Shown here in pieces: positions 22,027 through 31,224 of a stretch of 64,000 bases of DNA. Numbering within the stretch: the stretch's first letter is position 1; every line of letters begins with the position of its first letter. The stretch comes from Streptomyces hilarionis. GTDB taxonomy: Bacteria; Actinomycetota; Actinomycetes; Streptomycetales; Streptomycetaceae. The stretch spans positions 18,556-82,555 of the forward strand of contig NZ_JAHHIT010000049.1 of assembly GCF_024539675.1 (NCBI RefSeq), read 5' to 3'. The position numbers and the translations under genes are program-made. Below the pieces are notes generated by a model, which saw nothing but the letters and a program-made list of their open reading frames with translations, made no database searches and had not been told where the DNA came from.

Positions 22027-23808
22027 CTACTTGCCGTAGGCGAGCATCAGCTTCTCCTTCGTGTCGTCGTTGCCCGTCAGCCTGGTGGTGGAGATGTAGA
22101 AGCGTCCGCCGACCCAGTCGATGTCCCGGGAGAAGAAGCTGTCCTCGATGTCGGCCGTGCTCCGGGGCAGCTGCATCAGCGTCCTGGGCGTGTGCGCGGA
22201 GCCGGCCGTCGGGATGCCCACCACGCGGCCCGGCGCCTCGTACGACGGCTCGACGTAGGCGACGAGCTGCCCGCCCTCGGTCTTCACCGGCAGCATGGCC
22301 TCGTCCGTGGGCGACTTGACGCGCCACTTCTCCTTGCCGGTGGACAGGTCGATCGCCACGATCTCGTTGGGACCGCTCTTGGTCTCGGTGGGGAGGTACA
22401 GCGTGCCCGCGTCGGAGGCCACGCCCGCGCAGCCCGTGAGGTTGCGCTGGAGGAACCCGCCCTCGCACTGGGGCGCGAAGTTCTCGTTGACGTGGACCTG
22501 GGAACGGAGCGAGCCGGTCGGCCCGAACGTCGTGATGTTCCAGTTCTTCTTGTCCTCGTTGGTGCTGTAGACGACCAACGGGTCGACGGAGAACGTCTTG
22601 CCGACCGACCAGCCCTTGTCGAACTTCTGCGTCCACCTGACCTTGCCGGTCGCCGGGTCCAGTTCCTGGATCTCGTCGTGCTCGGTCGGGTCGCTCGCGT
22701 CGCAGGAGGCCACCGCGATCAGCCGCGCGCCGCCGGCGAACGCGGTCGGGAAACACGCGTCGCCGTACTTCTGCTTGTCGTACAGCTTCTTGCCGGTGCG
22801 GACGTCGTAGGCCGTCCCGGACTGCGAGCGGCCCACCATCAGGGTGTTGCCGGCCAGCGACAGCTCCACGCTGATCGCGCTGTCGAACAGCGCGCCGTCC
22901 GCGACGACGGCCGTCCAGCCCTTGGCTCCGGTGTTCAGGTCGACCTGCTGGAGCTGGTTGCACTTGGCGCGGTCGCTGGTCCCGCTCATGTAGGCGACGA
23001 CGATCTTCTCGTCCGCCGTCTTCTGCGGGGTGACGGCGCAGATCTTCTGCGGGAGCGTGAGGGCCGCCCAGGTCGGCCGGCCGTCGCCGACGTTGTACGC
23101 GACGAGCTCCTTGTAGGCGGCCTTCACGGCCGTCTTGCCGGTGATCCACATGCCGGGGGCCTCGGCGCCGGAGGCGGGGGCGTCGGGCGCCTCCTTGTAC
23201 CAGAGCACCTTCGCCTCGCCCGCCTTGCGGCCGGCGTTGAAGTCCTGGTCCTCGTCGCCGCCGCCGCCGTCGCCGCTGCCGTCGCCCGGGTTCACCGGGG
23301 CGGCGCTCGGCGTGGCCTTGCCGTCGTCGCTCGGTGCGGCGACCGGCTTCTTGCCGCCCTCGTCGTCCCCGCGGGTGACCGCGAACACGGTGCCGCCGAC
23401 GACCAGGAGCGCCGCGACCGCGGCCCCGACCACCAGCGCGGGCCGGCCTCGGAAGGGGTTGCGGCCGCCACCCGGCGGGGTGCCCGGAGCGCCGGGCGCG
23501 CCGGGGAACGGGGGCTGCTGGGGGTAGCCGTAGCCGGGCTGCGGGCCGTAGGGACCGCTCGGCTGACCGTACGGGCCGGGCTGACCGTAGGGGCCCGGCT
23601 GCTGGGGCTGACCGTACGGCCCGGGCTGCTGCGGGTAGCCGTAGCCGGGCTGCGGCGAGGCCGGCGCGGGCGGGCCCTGGGGCGGCTGCGGCGGCTGCTG
23701 CGGCGCGCCGAAGCCGCCCTGCGGCGGCGTGGGGCCGGCCGGCGGCGGGCCGTCCTGCGGTGCTCCGAAACCACCCTGCTGCGGCGGCTGATCGGGTGGC
23801 TGAGCCAT
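22027..23808 (-). CDS. Membrane-anchored PQQ-like beta-propeller protein with Pro/Gln/Gly-rich N-terminus
   Basis: A 593-residue protein. Residues 1-120 are a cytosolic low-complexity tail rich in Pro, Gln, Gly and Tyr, with repeated GPYGQP units. A single membrane segment follows (ALVVGAAVAALLVVGGTVFAVT, about 123-145), then a charged Ser/Pro/Gly linker and an extracytoplasmic beta-propeller-like domain with repeated Trp/Asp-Gly blades (LDPATGKVRWTQKF, IDLSTGKEKWRVKSP). Such domains usually serve as scaffolds or binding modules; no PQQ-dependent catalytic residues can be claimed. ATG at 23808 follows an AAGGGGG ribosome site. The HExxH gene lies directly downstream, possibly in the same transcript. 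Confidence 0.85.
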   Translation of the reverse strand: MAQPPDQPPQQGGFGAPQDGPPPAGPTPPQGGFGAPQQPPQPPQGPPAPASPQPGYGYPQQPGPYGQPQQPGPYGQPGPYGQPSGPYGPQPGYGYPQQPPFPGAPGAPGTPPGGGRNPFRGRPALVVGAAVAALLVVGGTVFAVTRGDDEGGKKPVAAPSDDGKATPSAAPVNPGDGSGDGGGGDEDQDFNAGRKAGEAKVLWYKEAPDAPASGAEAPGMWITGKTAVKAAYKELVAYNVGDGRPTWAALTLPQKICAVTPQKTADEKIVVAYMSGTSDRAKCNQLQQVDLNTGAKGWTAVVADGALFDSAISVELSLAGNTLMVGRSQSGTAYDVRTGKKLYDKQKYGDACFPTAFAGGARLIAVASCDASDPTEHDEIQELDPATGKVRWTQKFDKGWSVGKTFSVDPLVVYSTNEDKKNWNITTFGPTGSLRSQVHVNENFAPQCEGGFLQRNLTGCAGVASDAGTLYLPTETKSGPNEIVAIDLSTGKEKWRVKSPTDEAMLPVKTEGGQLVAYVEPSYEAPGRVVGIPTAGSAHTPRTLMQLPRSTADIEDSFFSRDIDWVGGRFYISTTRLTGNDDTKEKLMLAYGK

Positions 23809-23866
23809 CGACGTGTTCCCCCTTGTCACTGTTTTCTAGCCACGCCCCCGGGTCAGTGACCACCCG

Positions 23867-23896
23867 GAGCCGTCTTCAGATGTACGCAGACGGCTC
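23867..23896 (-). terminator. Hairpin downstream of the ABC-F gene
   Basis: GAGCCGTCT and AGACGGCTC form a nine base pair stem with a twelve-base loop. It lies after the stop of the ABC-F gene and before the start of the propeller gene, both on the minus strand. Confidence 0.7.
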
Positions 23897-23997
23897 TTTC
23901 TATCACCCGCCGCCGCAAGGCCAACGGGCCGCATCCGCCCCTGTTTCCAAGGGAGGACCGGCCCGTGATGCCCTCGTTATGCGCCTTCACGCACCCT

Positions 23998-25803
23998 TCA
24001 CGCGTCCTCGGCGAGTTCCAGCCATCGCATCTCCAGCTCCTCGCGCTCGGCGGCCAACTCGCGCAGCTGTGCGTCCAGTCCGGCGACCTTCTCGAAGTCG
24101 GTGGCGTGGTCGGCGATCTGGGCGTGCAGCTTGGCCTCCTTCTCGGACGTCTTGTCCAACTGCCGCTCGATCTTCTGAAGTTCCTTCTTGGCGGCGCGCT
24201 GGTCGGCGGCGCTCTTCTCCGGCGCGGCCTTCTGCACGGCGGCCGGGGCGGAGGCGGCGGCGGCCTCCTCCATGCGCTGCCGGCGCTCGATGTACTCGTC
24301 GATGCCGCGCGGGAGCATCCGCAGGGCGGCGTCGCCGAGCAGGGCGAAGACCCGGTCCGTGGTGCGCTCCACGAAGAAGCGGTCGTGGGAGATGACGATC
24401 ATCGAGCCGGGCCAGCCGTCGAGGAGGTCCTCCAGCTGGGTGAGGGTCTCGATGTCGAGGTCGTTGGTGGGCTCGTCGAGGAAGAGGACGTTGGGCTCGT
24501 CCATGAGCAGGCGCAGGATCTGGAGGCGGCGGCGCTCACCGCCGGACAGGTCCCCGACCGGCGTCCACTGCTTGTCCTTGTTGAAGCCGAACGTCTCGCA
24601 CAGCTGCCCGGCGGTCATCTCCCGCCCCTTGCCGAGGTCGACGCGCTCGCGCACCTGCTGCACGGCCTCCAGGACGCGCAGGTTCGGGTCGAGCTCGCCG
24701 ACCTCCTGGGAGAGGTAGGCCAGCTTGACCGTCTTGCCGACGGCGATCCGGCCGGCCGCGGGCTGCGTCTCGCCCTCGCTGCGGGCGGCGTCGGCCAGGG
24801 CGCGCAGCAGGGAGGTCTTGCCCGCGCCGTTGACGCCGACCAGGCCGATGCGGTCGCCGGGGCCGAGGTGCCAGGTGATGTGCTTGAGCAGCACCTTGGG
24901 GCCGGCCTGGACGGTGACGTCCTCCAGGTCGAACACCGTCCTGCCCAGGCGCGAGGAGGCGAACTTCATCAGCTCGCTGCTGTCCCGGGGCGGCGGCACG
25001 TCGGCGATCAGCTCGTTGGCGGCCTCCACGCGGAAGCGCGGCTTGGACGTGCGCGCGGGGGCGCCGCGCCGCAGCCAGGCCAGCTCCTTGCGGACCAGGT
25101 TCTGCCGCTTGGTCTCCTCGGTCGCGGCGATCCGCTCACGCTCGGCGCGCGCGAAGACGTAGTCGGAGTAGCCGCCCTCGTACTCGTGGACGTCGCCGCG
25201 CTGGACGTCCCACATGCGGGTGCAGACCTGGTCCAGGAACCAGCGGTCGTGGGTGACGCAGACGAGCGCGGAGCGGCGCTCGCGCAGGTGCCGGGCGAGC
25301 CAGGAGATGCCCTCGACGTCGAGGTGGTTGGTCGGCTCGTCGAGGACGATCAGGTCCTGCTCGTCGATCAGCAGCTTGGCCAGCGCGATCCGGCGGCGCT
25401 CACCGCCGGAGAGGGGGCCGATGACGGTGTCCAGGCCCTGCGGGAAGCCGGGCAGGTCGAGCCCGCCGAACAGTCCGGTCAGCACGTCGCGGATCTTGGC
25501 GTTGCCGGCCCACTCGTGGTCGGCCAGGTCGCGGATGACCTCGTGCCGGACGGTCGCGGCCGGGTCCAGGGAGTCGTGCTGGGTGAGCACGCCCATGCGC
25601 AGCCCGCCGGAGTGCGTGACCCGGCCGGTGTCGGCGTCCTCCAGCTTCGCCAGCATGCGGATCAGCGTGGTCTTGCCGTCGCCGTTGCGGCCGACGACGC
25701 CGATCCGGTCCCCTTCGGACACGCCGAGCGAGATGCCGTCGAGGAGGGCACGGGTTCCGTACACCTTGCTGACGTTCTCGACATTGACCAGATTGACGGC
25801 CAT
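23998..25803 (-). CDS. ABC-F family ATP-binding protein
   Basis: A 601-residue soluble protein with two ATP-binding cassettes and no membrane domain. Walker A loops are GRNGDGKTT and GVNGAGKTS; both cassettes have LSGGERRR signatures and LDEPTN Walker B regions. The C-terminal 80 residues form a Lys/Glu/Ala-rich coiled coil (KKELQKIERQLDKTSEKEAKLHAQI). ABC-F proteins act on the ribosome as translation or antibiotic-protection factors. Which of these applies here cannot be decided from the sequence alone. ATG at 25803 has AGGAGAG just upstream; the open frame beyond it is non-coding. Confidence 0.95.
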   Translation of the reverse strand: MAVNLVNVENVSKVYGTRALLDGISLGVSEGDRIGVVGRNGDGKTTLIRMLAKLEDADTGRVTHSGGLRMGVLTQHDSLDPAATVRHEVIRDLADHEWAGNAKIRDVLTGLFGGLDLPGFPQGLDTVIGPLSGGERRRIALAKLLIDEQDLIVLDEPTNHLDVEGISWLARHLRERRSALVCVTHDRWFLDQVCTRMWDVQRGDVHEYEGGYSDYVFARAERERIAATEETKRQNLVRKELAWLRRGAPARTSKPRFRVEAANELIADVPPPRDSSELMKFASSRLGRTVFDLEDVTVQAGPKVLLKHITWHLGPGDRIGLVGVNGAGKTSLLRALADAARSEGETQPAAGRIAVGKTVKLAYLSQEVGELDPNLRVLEAVQQVRERVDLGKGREMTAGQLCETFGFNKDKQWTPVGDLSGGERRRLQILRLLMDEPNVLFLDEPTNDLDIETLTQLEDLLDGWPGSMIVISHDRFFVERTTDRVFALLGDAALRMLPRGIDEYIERRQRMEEAAAASAPAAVQKAAPEKSAADQRAAKKELQKIERQLDKTSEKEAKLHAQIADHATDFEKVAGLDAQLRELAAEREELEMRWLELAEDA

Positions 25804-26282
25804 TTCTCTCCTGCCCGGGGGGATCGATCGACCCTCCAGGGTAGTCCGGCGGCCCGCACCGCCGACCCACCCGTCCGGCCGGGGGCGGGAGCCCGCCGGA
25901 ACGGAGCGGTCGCGCGGCGAGCCGTCCGTGCGGGAACTGCTTCCGCACGGCGTGCGATGTCCGGGCCCGGCGCGTGGAATCCGTGTGCGCTGTTCAGCGG
26001 CGGCGCGTGCGTGGTCGCTGCCCGCCCCCGGCGTCGGGCGGGCGGGGCCGGACCGCGGACGGCTGCTGGTCGCGCACCCCCGGCGGACGCCCCGCCCCCG
26101 CGAGCCCCGCGCACGACGCCGCCGAGCCCGGCGAACGCGTCCCCGTACCGACCGGCTCTCCCCACCGCCCGCAACCCGACCCGCCACCTGCCCGCGGCCG
26201 GACTTCGGGGCGGCGCTCGGCCGGACCCGGCGGCGCTCAGCCGGACCCGGGAACGGCCGCCGGCCGGGCTCGGCGGTGGCGC
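25804..26282. other. GC-rich intergenic region with short direct repeats
   Basis: About 480 bases with no credible gene. It contains the ABC-F promoter region near its left end, an imperfect hairpin (CCGTGCGG / CCGCACGG) at about 25925-25950, and two 20-base direct copies at 26211-26250. Open frames through it are Arg/Pro-rich and look like composition artefacts. Confidence 0.5.
26211..26250. repeat. Tandem 20-base direct repeat
   Basis: Two adjacent copies of CGGCGCTCRGCCGGACCCGG differing by one base, just past the 3' end of the ankyrin/HEAT gene. A weaker third copy appears at the end of that gene. Confidence 0.7.
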
Positions 26283-27563
26283 TCAGTCGGGGTCGGGGAC
26301 GGTTCTCGTCGCAGCCTCCTCGTATCTCCACATCGCCCGGATGAGGTCGTCGTCGGGCCAGGCGTCGGGGACGAGGGGACGCAGTCGCCGCGCGGCCTCC
26401 ACGCAGCGCGGGTCGCCGTGCAGCGCGAGACCGCGGGCGGCGTGCACCCGGGTCTCCCGCAGTTCGTCGTCGAGGAGTCCGGCCAGCACGTCCTCGATGC
26501 CGGGCGCCTCCTCGACGACGTGCGTCAGCTGGTAGGCCGCCCGCTCTCGCACGGCGCGGTCCGGATCGCGCGCCAGCGCGTAGAGGGCGTCGAGGCGCGC
26601 GGAACGTGTCTGCGCGCCCTCACCTCCCGCGCGCCACCTGAACAGGGCGGACGGCACCTCGCAGCGCACCCGGGGATCGGGATGGGTCGCGTATCGCAGG
26701 CCGAGCGCCCCGATCTCCTCGGCGTGCTCCTCTCCCTCGTCGGCCGCCGCGTCCAGCACGAGCGCCAGCACCTCGGGGTCCTCCTCCGTCGAGGCCCAAG
26801 GGAAGAACAGCGCGAAGTTCTGCCCCGCGGACGCCCGGGACCCGTCGAGCGGGTCGCTGACGGCCATGAGCCTCAGCAGGTCCGCGGCGAAGAGGCGGCG
26901 CAGGCGGTCCGGGTGGTCGCGCAGGGCGGCCGCGGCCGCCCAGGTCGGTTCGTGCCGCCGCCAGGACAGCCGGACCACCGCCTCCGTCCACACCGCGTGG
27001 TCCCGGTCCGGCCGCACGAGCGCCCGCGCGAGCACCTCGTCGAACGGCGCGCCCGTCCCGAAGCGCTCCTCCAACGCGATGAGCACCCCGGCATGGCCGT
27101 CGCGCACGGTCAGACCGCCCAGGGTGATCTGCTCGTAGTGGCAGTAGCCGTCCGGGTCCTCGACCCGCTCGCGCACCGCCGGCCCCGGGACGCCGGTCCT
27201 GCGGCGCAGCTCGGCCTCCAGGTCGGCGCCGGTCCAGAACCGGGCCCGGTCCAGCAGCTCCGCGCGCTGAGCGGACGTCAGCCCTACGGTCTCCGGCAGC
27301 AGTGCCGAGGTCATGGCCGTCGAGCCGCCGTCCACCGCCCGCAGCAGCGGGCTCCCGCCGTCGGGCAGCGGGCGCAGCGGGTCGGCGCCGACCCCGACCA
27401 GCGCCTCGGCGAGCTTCGCGTCGTACGCCGCGACGGCCACACAGAGCAGGGGGAGACCGTCGGCCGGGTCACAGGTCTCCGGGTCCGCCCCGCCGGCCAG
27501 CAGTTCCCCGGCCGCTTCGGCGTCGCCCCGCAGGACGGCTTCGACCAGTTCCGTCGACCTCAC
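26283..27563 (-). CDS. Ankyrin-repeat / HEAT-repeat protein
   Basis: A protein of about 426 residues. The N-terminus holds ankyrin-like repeats (VEAVLRGDAEAAGELLAGGADPETCDPADGLPLL, then LAEALVGVGADPLRPLPDGGSPLLRAV). The C-terminal half contains HEAT-like helices (RLDALYALARDPDRAVRERAAYQL and RVHAARGLALHGDPRCVEAA). Both repeat types are protein-binding scaffolds. GTG at 27563 is preferred over ATG at 27569 because the GGAGGG site lies directly against that ATG and six bases from the GTG. There is no secretion signal. Function unknown. Confidence 0.82.
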   Translation of the reverse strand: MRSTELVEAVLRGDAEAAGELLAGGADPETCDPADGLPLLCVAVAAYDAKLAEALVGVGADPLRPLPDGGSPLLRAVDGGSTAMTSALLPETVGLTSAQRAELLDRARFWTGADLEAELRRRTGVPGPAVRERVEDPDGYCHYEQITLGGLTVRDGHAGVLIALEERFGTGAPFDEVLARALVRPDRDHAVWTEAVVRLSWRRHEPTWAAAAALRDHPDRLRRLFAADLLRLMAVSDPLDGSRASAGQNFALFFPWASTEEDPEVLALVLDAAADEGEEHAEEIGALGLRYATHPDPRVRCEVPSALFRWRAGGEGAQTRSARLDALYALARDPDRAVRERAAYQLTHVVEEAPGIEDVLAGLLDDELRETRVHAARGLALHGDPRCVEAARRLRPLVPDAWPDDDLIRAMWRYEEAATRTVPDPD

Positions 27564-27693
27564 GCGCATCCCTCCGTCGGCCGGTCCCACAGTGTGACCG
27601 GCCGAGGGAGCTTAGAGGGGACGGGCCGCTCACGGCAGCCCGATTACCGGCAGCCGGACCACTGAACGGCCGCGACGCCGCATCGCCGGACTG

Positions 27694-28599
27694 CTAGGCC
27701 GCGTTCCCGACGATCGTCGCCCCCGGCGCGGGGCCCGACGCCACGCGCACGCTCCGGCAGGTGCCCGACGTGCGCAGCGCCCCGGCGATCCGTGCGGCGG
27801 CCTCGGGGTCGCGGGCGAGGAACGCGGTGGTCGGGCCCGAGCCCGAGACGAGGCTCGTGAGCGCCCCGGCCGCGCGCCCCGCGGCGAGCGTGTCCGCCAG
27901 CTCGGGGAAGAGCGAGAGGGCCGCGGGCTGGAGGTCGTTGGAGACGGTGGCCGCCAGCGCGTCGGGGTCGCCCTTGGCGAGGGCGGCGAGGAGTTCGGGC
28001 GAGGCGACCGGCTCGGGGACGTCGAGTCCGGCCGTCAGCCGGTCGAACTCCCGGAACACGGCCGGGGTCGACAGCCCCCGCGCGGCCGTGGCGAACACCC
28101 AGTGGAAGGCGCCGCCGGTCTCCAGGGCCGTCAGCTGCTCGCCGCGCCCGATGCCGAGGGCGGCCCCGCCGGCCAGGCTGAACGGCACGTCGCTGCCCAA
28201 CTCGGCGCAGATGTCGAGGAGTTCCTCGCGCGAGGCGCCGACGCCCCACAGCGCGTCGCAGGCCAGCAGGGCGCCCGCGCCGTCCGCGCTGCCCCCGGCC
28301 ATGCCCCCGGCGACGGGGATGTCCTTGACGATGTGCACATGGACGTCGGGGGTGCGGCCGCAGCGCCCGGCCAGCGCGATCGCGGCCCGCGCGGCGAGGT
28401 TCGTGCGGTCCAGGGGGACCTGGGCGGCGTCCGGGCCCTCGCAGGTGACGCGCAGCCCGTCGGCCGGGGTCACGGTGACCTCGTCGTACAGGCCGACGGC
28501 CAGGAAGACGTTCGCCAGGTCGTGGAAGCCGTCCGCTCTGGCGGCGCCCACCGCGAGCTGCACGTTGACCTTGGCGGGCACCCGCACGGTGACGCTCAC
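27694..28599 (-). CDS. ispE: 4-diphosphocytidyl-2-C-methyl-D-erythritol kinase
   Basis: A 301-residue GHMP kinase of the MEP isoprenoid pathway, phosphorylating CDP-methylerythritol with ATP in the cytosol. The N-terminal [14 protein letters not shown] and the ATP loop [25 protein letters not shown] are diagnostic, and the C-terminal [10 protein letters not shown] loop is the third GHMP motif. The GTG start overlaps the stop of ksgA (GTGA), so the genes are coupled. The rpfB-ksgA-ispE order is the usual actinobacterial arrangement. Confidence 0.97.
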   Translation of the reverse strand: MSVTVRVPAKVNVQLAVGAARADGFHDLANVFLAVGLYDEVTVTPADGLRVTCEGPDAAQVPLDRTNLAARAAIALAGRCGRTPDVHVHIVKDIPVAGGMAGGSADGAGALLACDALWGVGASREELLDICAELGSDVPFSLAGGAALGIGRGEQLTALETGGAFHWVFATAARGLSTPAVFREFDRLTAGLDVPEPVASPELLAALAKGDPDALAATVSNDLQPAALSLFPELADTLAAGRAAGALTSLVSGSGPTTAFLARDPEAAARIAGALRTSGTCRSVRVASGPAPGATIVGNAA

Positions 28600-29477
28600 T
28601 CGGACGACTCCTCGGAAACCTTGTGCTCGGCGATCCTGGCGAACTCCTCGACCGTGAGGGCCTCGCCGCGGGCCTGCGGGGAGACGCCGGCCGCCACGAG
28701 GGCGGCCTCGGCCAGCGCCGCGGAGCCCGCCCAGCCCGCCAGCGCCGCCCGCAGGGTCTTGCGGCGCTGCGCGAACGCCGCGTCGACGACGGCGAACACC
28801 TCGCGCCGCGAGGCGGTGGTCGCGATCGGCTCGGCGCGCCGCACCAGCGACACCAGGCCGCTGTCCACGTTCGGCGCGGGCCAGAAGACGTTGCGCCCGA
28901 TCGCGCCGGCCCGCTTGACCCGGGCGTACCAGTTGGCCTTGACGGAGGGCACGCCGTACACCTTCGAGCCGGGCCCGGCGGCGAGCCGGTCGGCGACCTC
29001 CGACTGGACCATGACGAGGGTGCGCTCGATGCTCGGAAAGGTCTCCAGCATGTGCAGCAGCACGGGCACGGCCACGTTGTACGGCAGGTTCGCGACCAGC
29101 GCGGTCGGTGCCGGGCCGGGCAGCCCGGTGACGTGCATGGCGTCGGAGTGCACCAGCGCGAAGCGCTCCGCGCGCTGCGGCATCCGCGCCGCGATCGTCG
29201 CGGGCAGCGCGCCGGCCAGGACGTCGTCGATCTCGACGGCGGTGACCCGGTCGGCGGACTCCAGCAGGCCCAGGGTGAGGGAGCCGAGCCCCGGACCGAC
29301 CTCGACGACGACGTCGTCGGGCCGGACCTCCGCGGTGCGGACGATGCGGCGGACCGTGTTCGCGTCGATCACGAAGTTCTGGCCGCGCTGCTTGGTGGGC
29401 CGCACGCCGAGGACCGCCGCGAGCTCGCGGACGTCGGCGGGGCCCAGGAGGGCGTCGGGGGTGGGGCTGCTGGTCAC
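28596..29477 (-). CDS. ksgA: 16S rRNA dimethyladenosine transferase
   Basis: A 293-residue KsgA/RsmA methyltransferase that dimethylates two adjacent adenines near the 3' end of 16S rRNA. The motifs are clear: [19 protein letters not shown], the SAM loop [27 protein letters not shown] and the catalytic [15 protein letters not shown]. Length fits the family. GTG at 29477 is chosen because homology starts there; no strong ribosome site is visible. The stop overlaps the ispE start. Confidence 0.97.
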   Translation of the reverse strand: MTSSPTPDALLGPADVRELAAVLGVRPTKQRGQNFVIDANTVRRIVRTAEVRPDDVVVEVGPGLGSLTLGLLESADRVTAVEIDDVLAGALPATIAARMPQRAERFALVHSDAMHVTGLPGPAPTALVANLPYNVAVPVLLHMLETFPSIERTLVMVQSEVADRLAAGPGSKVYGVPSVKANWYARVKRAGAIGRNVFWPAPNVDSGLVSLVRRAEPIATTASRREVFAVVDAAFAQRRKTLRAALAGWAGSAALAEAALVAAGVSPQARGEALTVEEFARIAEHKVSEESSE

Positions 29478-29557
29478 GGGACAAGGGTACGGGGGTCCGC
29501 CGGCCCTCCCGCCCGCCACCGGCCCGCGACCGGCTCTCGGCGGCCCGCCGCCGGGTC

Positions 29558-30640
29558 TCAGCCGTGCAGCCGCGTCCCGCAGTGCGGCCACGGGCTCGCC
29601 CCGCGCCGCACGTACAGCTTCTTCGCACGGAACGTCTGCTCCTGCGCCGACGCGTCCTGGGGCCGCCCGCTGCCGCCGAGGCTCTGCCAGGTGCGGGTGT
29701 CGAACTGGTACAGCCCGCCGTAGGTGCCCGAGGGGTCGACGGCGTTCGGCCGGCCGCCCGACTCGCAGGCGGCGAGGGACTGCCAGTTCAGGCCGTCGGC
29801 CCCCCGCACGGACGTCGGCCGCGGCTTCGTGCCGACCTTCACCACCTGGGTGCGCGGCGCCCGCACGACCTCGTCGCGGATCCGCCGCGGCCGCTGCCGC
29901 ACGCCGTTGACGGTGCGCAGGGAGTACGTGACGCGGCGCAGCCCCGGCTGTCCGGTCCGCTCCACGACCTGGGTGCCCTTGAAGAGCGAGGGGTCCTCGG
30001 TGCGGCGCACCGCGAACGGGATCTGCTCCTCGCGCACCTCCTGGGAGCCGGTGATCCGCAGCACGGTGACCGTCTGCCCGTCGCGCGGGAAGCTGCCCGG
30101 GTCGACGGAGGTGGTGTCCTGCCCGCGCAGGGTGATCCCGGCCGCCCGGACGACCTCGCGCACGGTGGCCGCGTTGGTGCGGACGGTGCGGGCGCGGCCG
30201 TCGGCCATGACGGTGACCGAACGCTCGGTGCGCACGTCCAGCGCGAGCCCGGCGCGTCCGATCGGCTGCGCGCGCGAGACCGACATGTACGCGCCCTCGG
30301 CCCGCACCCCGAGCCGGCGCAGCGCCTCCTCCACGGTGGGCGCGGTCGTCCACAGCTCGTGGCGCTCGCCGTCCAGGGTGAGCCGGACGGGCCGTCCGTA
30401 GCGGACGGCGATCTCGTCGCCGCTGGTGAGGGCCGTGCCGGGGGCGGGCGCCACCATGTCGTGCGCCCCCACCTTCACGCCCTCCTCCGCCAGGAGTTCG
30501 CCCACGTCGTCGGCGAAGGTGTGCAGCGTGCGCGGCCTGCCGTCGACGGTCAGCTCGACCGCCTTGTCCTCGGCGACGAAGGCCGTGGTGCCGCCGGCCA
30601 GGAACGCCACGACGAGCGCCTGCGGGAGCAGCCGGCGCAT
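29558..30640 (-). CDS. rpfB: Resuscitation-promoting factor RpfB (intact body, start downstream of a frame break)
   Basis: Read from ATG 30640 it is a 360-residue exported protein: a membrane or signal segment near residues 5-22 ([18 protein letters not shown]), three DUF348 repeats ([59 protein letters not shown]), a G5 domain and a C-terminal Rpf transglycosylase domain with catalytic Glu in LAACESGG and the YGGLYQF core. It cleaves peptidoglycan during spore germination and growth. GGAG lies six bases before this ATG. However, a Streptomyces-like cytosolic N-terminal tail is encoded just upstream in another frame (30641-31107). Adding one G to the GGGG run at 30688-30691 would fuse both into one protein. 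Confidence 0.9.
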   Translation of the reverse strand: MRRLLPQALVVAFLAGGTTAFVAEDKAVELTVDGRPRTLHTFADDVGELLAEEGVKVGAHDMVAPAPGTALTSGDEIAVRYGRPVRLTLDGERHELWTTAPTVEEALRRLGVRAEGAYMSVSRAQPIGRAGLALDVRTERSVTVMADGRARTVRTNAATVREVVRAAGITLRGQDTTSVDPGSFPRDGQTVTVLRITGSQEVREEQIPFAVRRTEDPSLFKGTQVVERTGQPGLRRVTYSLRTVNGVRQRPRRIRDEVVRAPRTQVVKVGTKPRPTSVRGADGLNWQSLAACESGGRPNAVDPSGTYGGLYQFDTRTWQSLGGSGRPQDASAQEQTFRAKKLYVRRGASPWPHCGTRLHG

Positions 30641-31107
30641 CGGGGACTCCGGCCGTTCGGCGGAGCGCGCCCTGCGCCGGCGCCCGGCCCCGAGTCCGGG
30701 CGGGCCGCGGGGAGACCGTGGGGTCCGTGAGGGGCGTACGGCTCGTGGAGGTCGTACGCCGCATCCGGCCCGTACGTCTCGTACGTCTCGCCGGTCGCGT
30801 TCGGCGCGTACGTCTCGTGGGGCGCGTAGGAGTCGTAGGGCCCGTCGGGCGGGCTCGGGCGGGGTCCGGGCGCGGCCTGCGCCGGGCCGGGCCCGGACGG
30901 CATCGGCGCCGCCGGGCGGGGCGCGCGCGGCTGGGGCGGCTGGGGCGGTGGCGGCGGCTCGTAGGCCTCGTACGCGGGCCGGTAGGTGTCGTCGTAGGTC
31001 CCGGGGGCCGCGTACACGCCGTACGCGACCGTCTCGGCGTTGTGCAGGTCGACGGACGGCCCGCCACCGCCGTACGGCTCGTACTCGAGGTGCTGCGAGT
31101 TGCTCAC
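30641..31107 (-). pseudogene. Out-of-frame N-terminal tail of rpfB
   Basis: From GTG at 31107 (GGAG ten bases upstream) this frame encodes [16 protein letters not shown] and then many Tyr/Pro/Ala/Glu units such as [31 protein letters not shown]. That composition is meaningful protein sequence and resembles the low-complexity N-terminal tails of Streptomyces RpfB. The frame then runs into nonsense sequence over the rpfB body. It is interpreted as the true 5' part of rpfB separated by a one-base deletion or sequencing error. Confidence 0.65.
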
Positions 31108-31224
31108 GCCGACACGCTCCAGGGGGTGGGCTCCGGATCGGGCCCCCAGAACCTAGCGGAGCCGCGGTCACTCTCCAAAGTGGCGCGGCTACCGAGCGTC
31201 GCGTTCGATTCCGCCGGCCCGCCG

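Noticed and set aside
25804..26282. Arg/Pro-rich open frames on both strands in the ABC-F upstream gap
   Set aside because: Composition is that of random GC-rich sequence, frames overlap each other, and no ribosome site precedes a sensible start.
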